A stretch of DNA of 64,000 nt. It comes from Fervidobacterium changbaicum (GTDB taxonomy: Bacteria; Thermotogota; Thermotogae; Thermotogales; Fervidobacteriaceae). The stretch spans positions 124,001 through 188,000 of the forward strand of contig NZ_CP026721.1 of the NCBI RefSeq assembly GCF_004117075.1, read 5' to 3'. Shown in pieces: positions 61,962-64,000 of this stretch. Positions within the stretch are counted from its first letter, which is position 1, and each line of letters begins with the position of its first letter. A model generated the notes under the pieces. That model was not told where the DNA came from. It made no database searches and saw nothing but the letters and a program-made list of their open reading frames with translations. Position numbers and translations under genes: made by a program.

Positions 61962-62495
61962 GTGAGTAATGAACTCAGGGAACAAAAACTCGAGAAACAC
62001 GAGAAGCTAACGCCAACCGTTATGAGCTACATATCAACGATATACAACCTTATGGAAAAAGAAGGAGTTGCACGCATAAGTGATATAGCCAAATCAAAAG
62101 GCGTGTCTTATGCCAGTGCCACCAATGCTGTTAAAAAACTTGTCTCGTTAGGTCTAGTTGACCATAAAAGATATGGATTTGCCAAATTGACACCGCGTGG
62201 TCTTAGAATTGCGCAGATGCTTAAGTCTGGAGAATCAAGAATCAAATACTTTTTCATGTACGTTGTTGGAATCCCTGAAAAGAAGGCTGAACAGATTGCA
62301 AGTCTAATGGTTTACGACTTAGATGCTGATACTCGCAGAAAGCTGAGGAAATTCTATTCTATTCTCATCGATTTTACCAAAGACAAAGCGGAAGAACTTG
62401 AAAAGTTCATCCAAGAGCAAAGGAAGAATACGGAGCTTCCAGAAGAAGCATATAGACTAAAAGGAAAAATAAAGGAGGACGAAGATTATGAGTAA
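61962..62495 (+). CDS. DtxR/MntR-family regulator without metal ligands
   Basis: 177 residues, GTG start after GGGAGGAAC. The N-terminal winged helix (ISTIYNLMEKEGVARISDIA, VSYASATNAVKKLVSLGLVD, LTPRGLRIAQML) and the helical dimer domain match MntR without gaps. All six metal ligands of Bacillus subtilis MntR are replaced: Asp8 by Ser22, Glu11 by Ser25, His77 by Ser92, Glu99 by Ser114, Glu102 by Val117, His103 by Tyr118. It is therefore unlikely to sense Mn or Fe in the usual way. A charged tail of about 40 residues follows. The stop overlaps the next gene by 8 bases. Confidence 0.85.
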   Translation: MSNELREQKLEKHEKLTPTVMSYISTIYNLMEKEGVARISDIAKSKGVSYASATNAVKKLVSLGLVDHKRYGFAKLTPRGLRIAQMLKSGESRIKYFFMYVVGIPEKKAEQIASLMVYDLDADTRRKLRKFYSILIDFTKDKAEELEKFIQEQRKNTELPEEAYRLKGKIKEDEDYE

Positions 62496-63423
62496 AATTT
62501 TGGTCACGGGAGGGGCCGGATTCATCGGTTCGCACTTAACCGACAAGCTCGTTGAACTTGCTCACGAGGTTGTGGTTGTTGATAACCTGTCTACAGGAAA
62601 AAGGGAGAACGTAAATCCAAAAGCGAAGTTCTACGAGATGGACATTTACGATGGCGAGGCAATTAGTAGGTTGTTTGCTGAAGAGAAATTTGAATACGTA
62701 TTCCACTTGGCAGCTCAGGCAAGTGTCGCAGTTTCTGTTAAAGACCCTGTTAAAGATGCAAACGTGAATATAATTGGCAGTTTGAATCTAATAAAGGCTT
62801 CTGTTGAAAACAACGTCAAAAAGTTTATCTTTTCTTCAACAGGTGGAGCTATATATGGAGAAGAGGTAAAAGTCTTTCCAACACCCGAGAGCGTGTTCCC
62901 ACAACCAATTTCTCCATATGGTATCGCAAAGTTTAGCGTTGAGAACTATTTGAGGTTTTTCAGCAAAGAATTTGGTCTTAAATATACAGTTCTTAGATAC
63001 GGTAACGTTTATGGTCCAAGGCAGGACCCGTATGGCGAAGCAGGTGTTGTTGCAATCTTTACTTCCAAAATGCTAAAAGGAGAGGATTGTACGATTTTTG
63101 GTGACGGAGAATACGTCAGGGATTACGTGTATGTCGAAGATGTTGTTGACGCTAACATACGTGCCATGGAAAAGGGAGACGGTTTGGTAATCAATATCGG
63201 CACCGCGACAGGAACGACGACAAATGAACTTTTCAAGATACTCAAGAAACTAACAGGCTACAAAAAAGACCCAATATATGGACCTCACAGAAAAGGAGAT
63301 ATCCGCAAAAGTGTGCTTTGTTATAACAGAGCATGGATAGAACTCAAATGGGAACCAAAACACACATTAGAACAGGGGTTGAGGGAAACTGTCGAATGGT
63401 TTAAGCGAAATACTCAGGCCTAA
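62488..63423 (+). CDS. NAD-dependent sugar epimerase (UDP-glucose 4-epimerase type)
   Basis: 311 residues, ATG after AAAGGAGG. Extended short-chain dehydrogenase: VTGGAGFIGSH for NAD, HLAAQASVAVSVKDP, catalytic SST at 116-118 and Tyr144-x-x-x-Lys148 (PYGIAK), RYGNVYGPRQDP, DYVYVEDVV. It resembles TM0509. Likely makes UDP-galactose or a related sugar for envelope glycans; family members also act on UDP-GlcNAc or UDP-glucuronate, so the substrate is not certain. Confidence 0.9.
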   Translation: MSKILVTGGAGFIGSHLTDKLVELAHEVVVVDNLSTGKRENVNPKAKFYEMDIYDGEAISRLFAEEKFEYVFHLAAQASVAVSVKDPVKDANVNIIGSLNLIKASVENNVKKFIFSSTGGAIYGEEVKVFPTPESVFPQPISPYGIAKFSVENYLRFFSKEFGLKYTVLRYGNVYGPRQDPYGEAGVVAIFTSKMLKGEDCTIFGDGEYVRDYVYVEDVVDANIRAMEKGDGLVINIGTATGTTTNELFKILKKLTGYKKDPIYGPHRKGDIRKSVLCYNRAWIELKWEPKHTLEQGLRETVEWFKRNTQA

Positions 63424-64000
63424 GACTTTTGAAGAATTTGTCGGACAAGAGCACCTTCTCGGACAAGGTGCTCTTTTGCGTATATCTATAGAGCAAAATC
63501 AACTATTTTCAGCCATCCTTGCCGGTCCTCCGGGAACTGGTAAAAGTTCTGTTTTACAGTTAATACGAAATTACACTGACTATGAAATTTATCAATTGAA
63601 TGCAGCTTTCACATCTGTTGAGGAAATCAAAAAATTGGAACATTACGCGTACAACGTCAGAGGGATCAAAAAGATATTAATTTTTATCGATGAAATCCAT
63701 AGATTCAATCGGAAACAACAAGATGTGTTTTTGCCCGGAGTTGAAGCCGGAGTCTACGTACTGTACGGTACAACAACCGAAAGCCCTGAACATACTATCA
63801 ATCCAGCGCTCCTTTCTCGTTGTAGGGTTTTGAGATTTAGAAGGTTAAGTAACGAAGACCTTTCAAAAATCTTGGAAAAGGCTGTGAATCATACGGGAAT
63901 CCGTGTAAGTGAATCCAGTAAGGCATATCTTATAAATTCGTCAAACGGAGATGCTCGGTTTTTGCTAAACTCCTACGAGTTGCTCTCAAACATTGCAAAA
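63389..64000 (+). CDS. rarA: RarA (MgsA) replication-associated recombination ATPase, 3' end outside the window
   Basis: Open frame to the window end (204 residues visible). LRPKTFEEFVGQEHLLGQ, Walker A GPPGTGKSS, Walker B ILIFIDEIHRFNRKQQD and GTTTESP are those of the RarA/MgsA AAA+ family. The frame is closed upstream by TGA at 63380-63382, and it holds no ATG, GTG or TTG before the conserved LRPKTF. CTG at 63389 (10 bases after AGGGG), giving SNGLSEILRPKTF, is the likely start and overlaps the epimerase gene by 35 bases. RarA acts at stalled replication forks. Confidence 0.85.
   Translation, partial: MSNGLSEILRPKTFEEFVGQEHLLGQGALLRISIEQNQLFSAILAGPPGTGKSSVLQLIRNYTDYEIYQLNAAFTSVEEIKKLEHYAYNVRGIKKILIFIDEIHRFNRKQQDVFLPGVEAGVYVLYGTTTESPEHTINPALLSRCRVLRFRRLSNEDLSKILEKAVNHTGIRVSESSKAYLINSSNGDARFLLNSYELLSNIAK

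Overview
The window is AT-rich DNA from a thermophilic, fermentative anaerobe of the Thermotogota, most likely Fervidobacterium (inference; no rRNA gene is present). Reasons: gene order recalls Thermotoga maritima in several places (NfnA/NfnB pair; ROK regulator followed by an oligosaccharide ABC transporter; UDG4 - DtxR-like - epimerase - RarA; MarR - heterodimeric ABC exporter). Proteins and motifs are typical of the group, and most promoters share an extended -10 box (TG-N-TATAAT). No tRNA, rRNA, insertion sequence, CRISPR array or prophage was seen.

Layout. 0-5.7 kb: beta-glucan locus (GH94/149/161-type phosphorylase cut by the window edge, GH16 laminarinase, LacI regulator, secreted CBM4/9 protein). 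5.7-10 kb, minus strand: a run of oxygen-sensing diiron protein ODP, cytoplasmic chemoreceptor, NfnA, NfnB and a pilin-like protein. 10-12 kb: two half-size ChrA transporters diverging from an EamA permease. 12-20 kb, minus: clpC, radA, degV, AhpD-like gene, polA. 20-24.5 kb, minus: secreted PHP-domain protein, lysA, class II amidotransferase. 24.7-30.9 kb, plus: membrane diguanylate cyclase, 5'-truncated-looking CsgG-like gene, H-NOX chemoreceptor, rpmE, S1 protein. 31-34.3 kb, minus: radical SAM/SPASM - TetR - MFS operon with a TetR-type operator. 34.4-36.6 kb: orphan Phd/YefM antitoxin with a perfect palindromic operator, sugar ABC ATPase, rsmE. 37-44 kb: ROK regulator and a complete beta-glucoside/oligosaccharide ABC importer. 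44-56.6 kb, minus: a long housekeeping run (ruvB, yggS, yggT, nadK, phoU, an LptF/G-LptD fusion, tilS, ftsH, hotdog protein, radical SAM protein). 56.7-61 kb: MarR and a heterodimeric ABC exporter. 61.3-64 kb: UDG4, DtxR-like regulator, epimerase, rarA (cut by the window edge).

How it fits together. The laminarinase, phosphorylase, CBM protein and the ROK-controlled importer look like parts of one beta-1,3/1,4-glucan system: cut outside, bind, import, then phosphorolyse. Two separate oxygen/NO sensors feeding chemotaxis (ODP plus sensorless receptor, and an H-NOX receptor that keeps the whole oxygen-binding pocket) suggest that finding or avoiding oxygen matters to this anaerobe; the ODP pair sits in one run with the electron-bifurcating Nfn enzyme.

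The strongest candidates for something new are: the single reading frame joining an inner-membrane LptF/G permease to an internal signal peptide and an LptD/OstA outer-membrane part, apparently starting at CTG; the ODP-receptor-Nfn run; a DtxR-family regulator that has lost all six MntR metal ligands; and a possible pseudoknot RNA between rsmE and the ROK gene. All calls come from reading the sequence; no database search or folding program was run.
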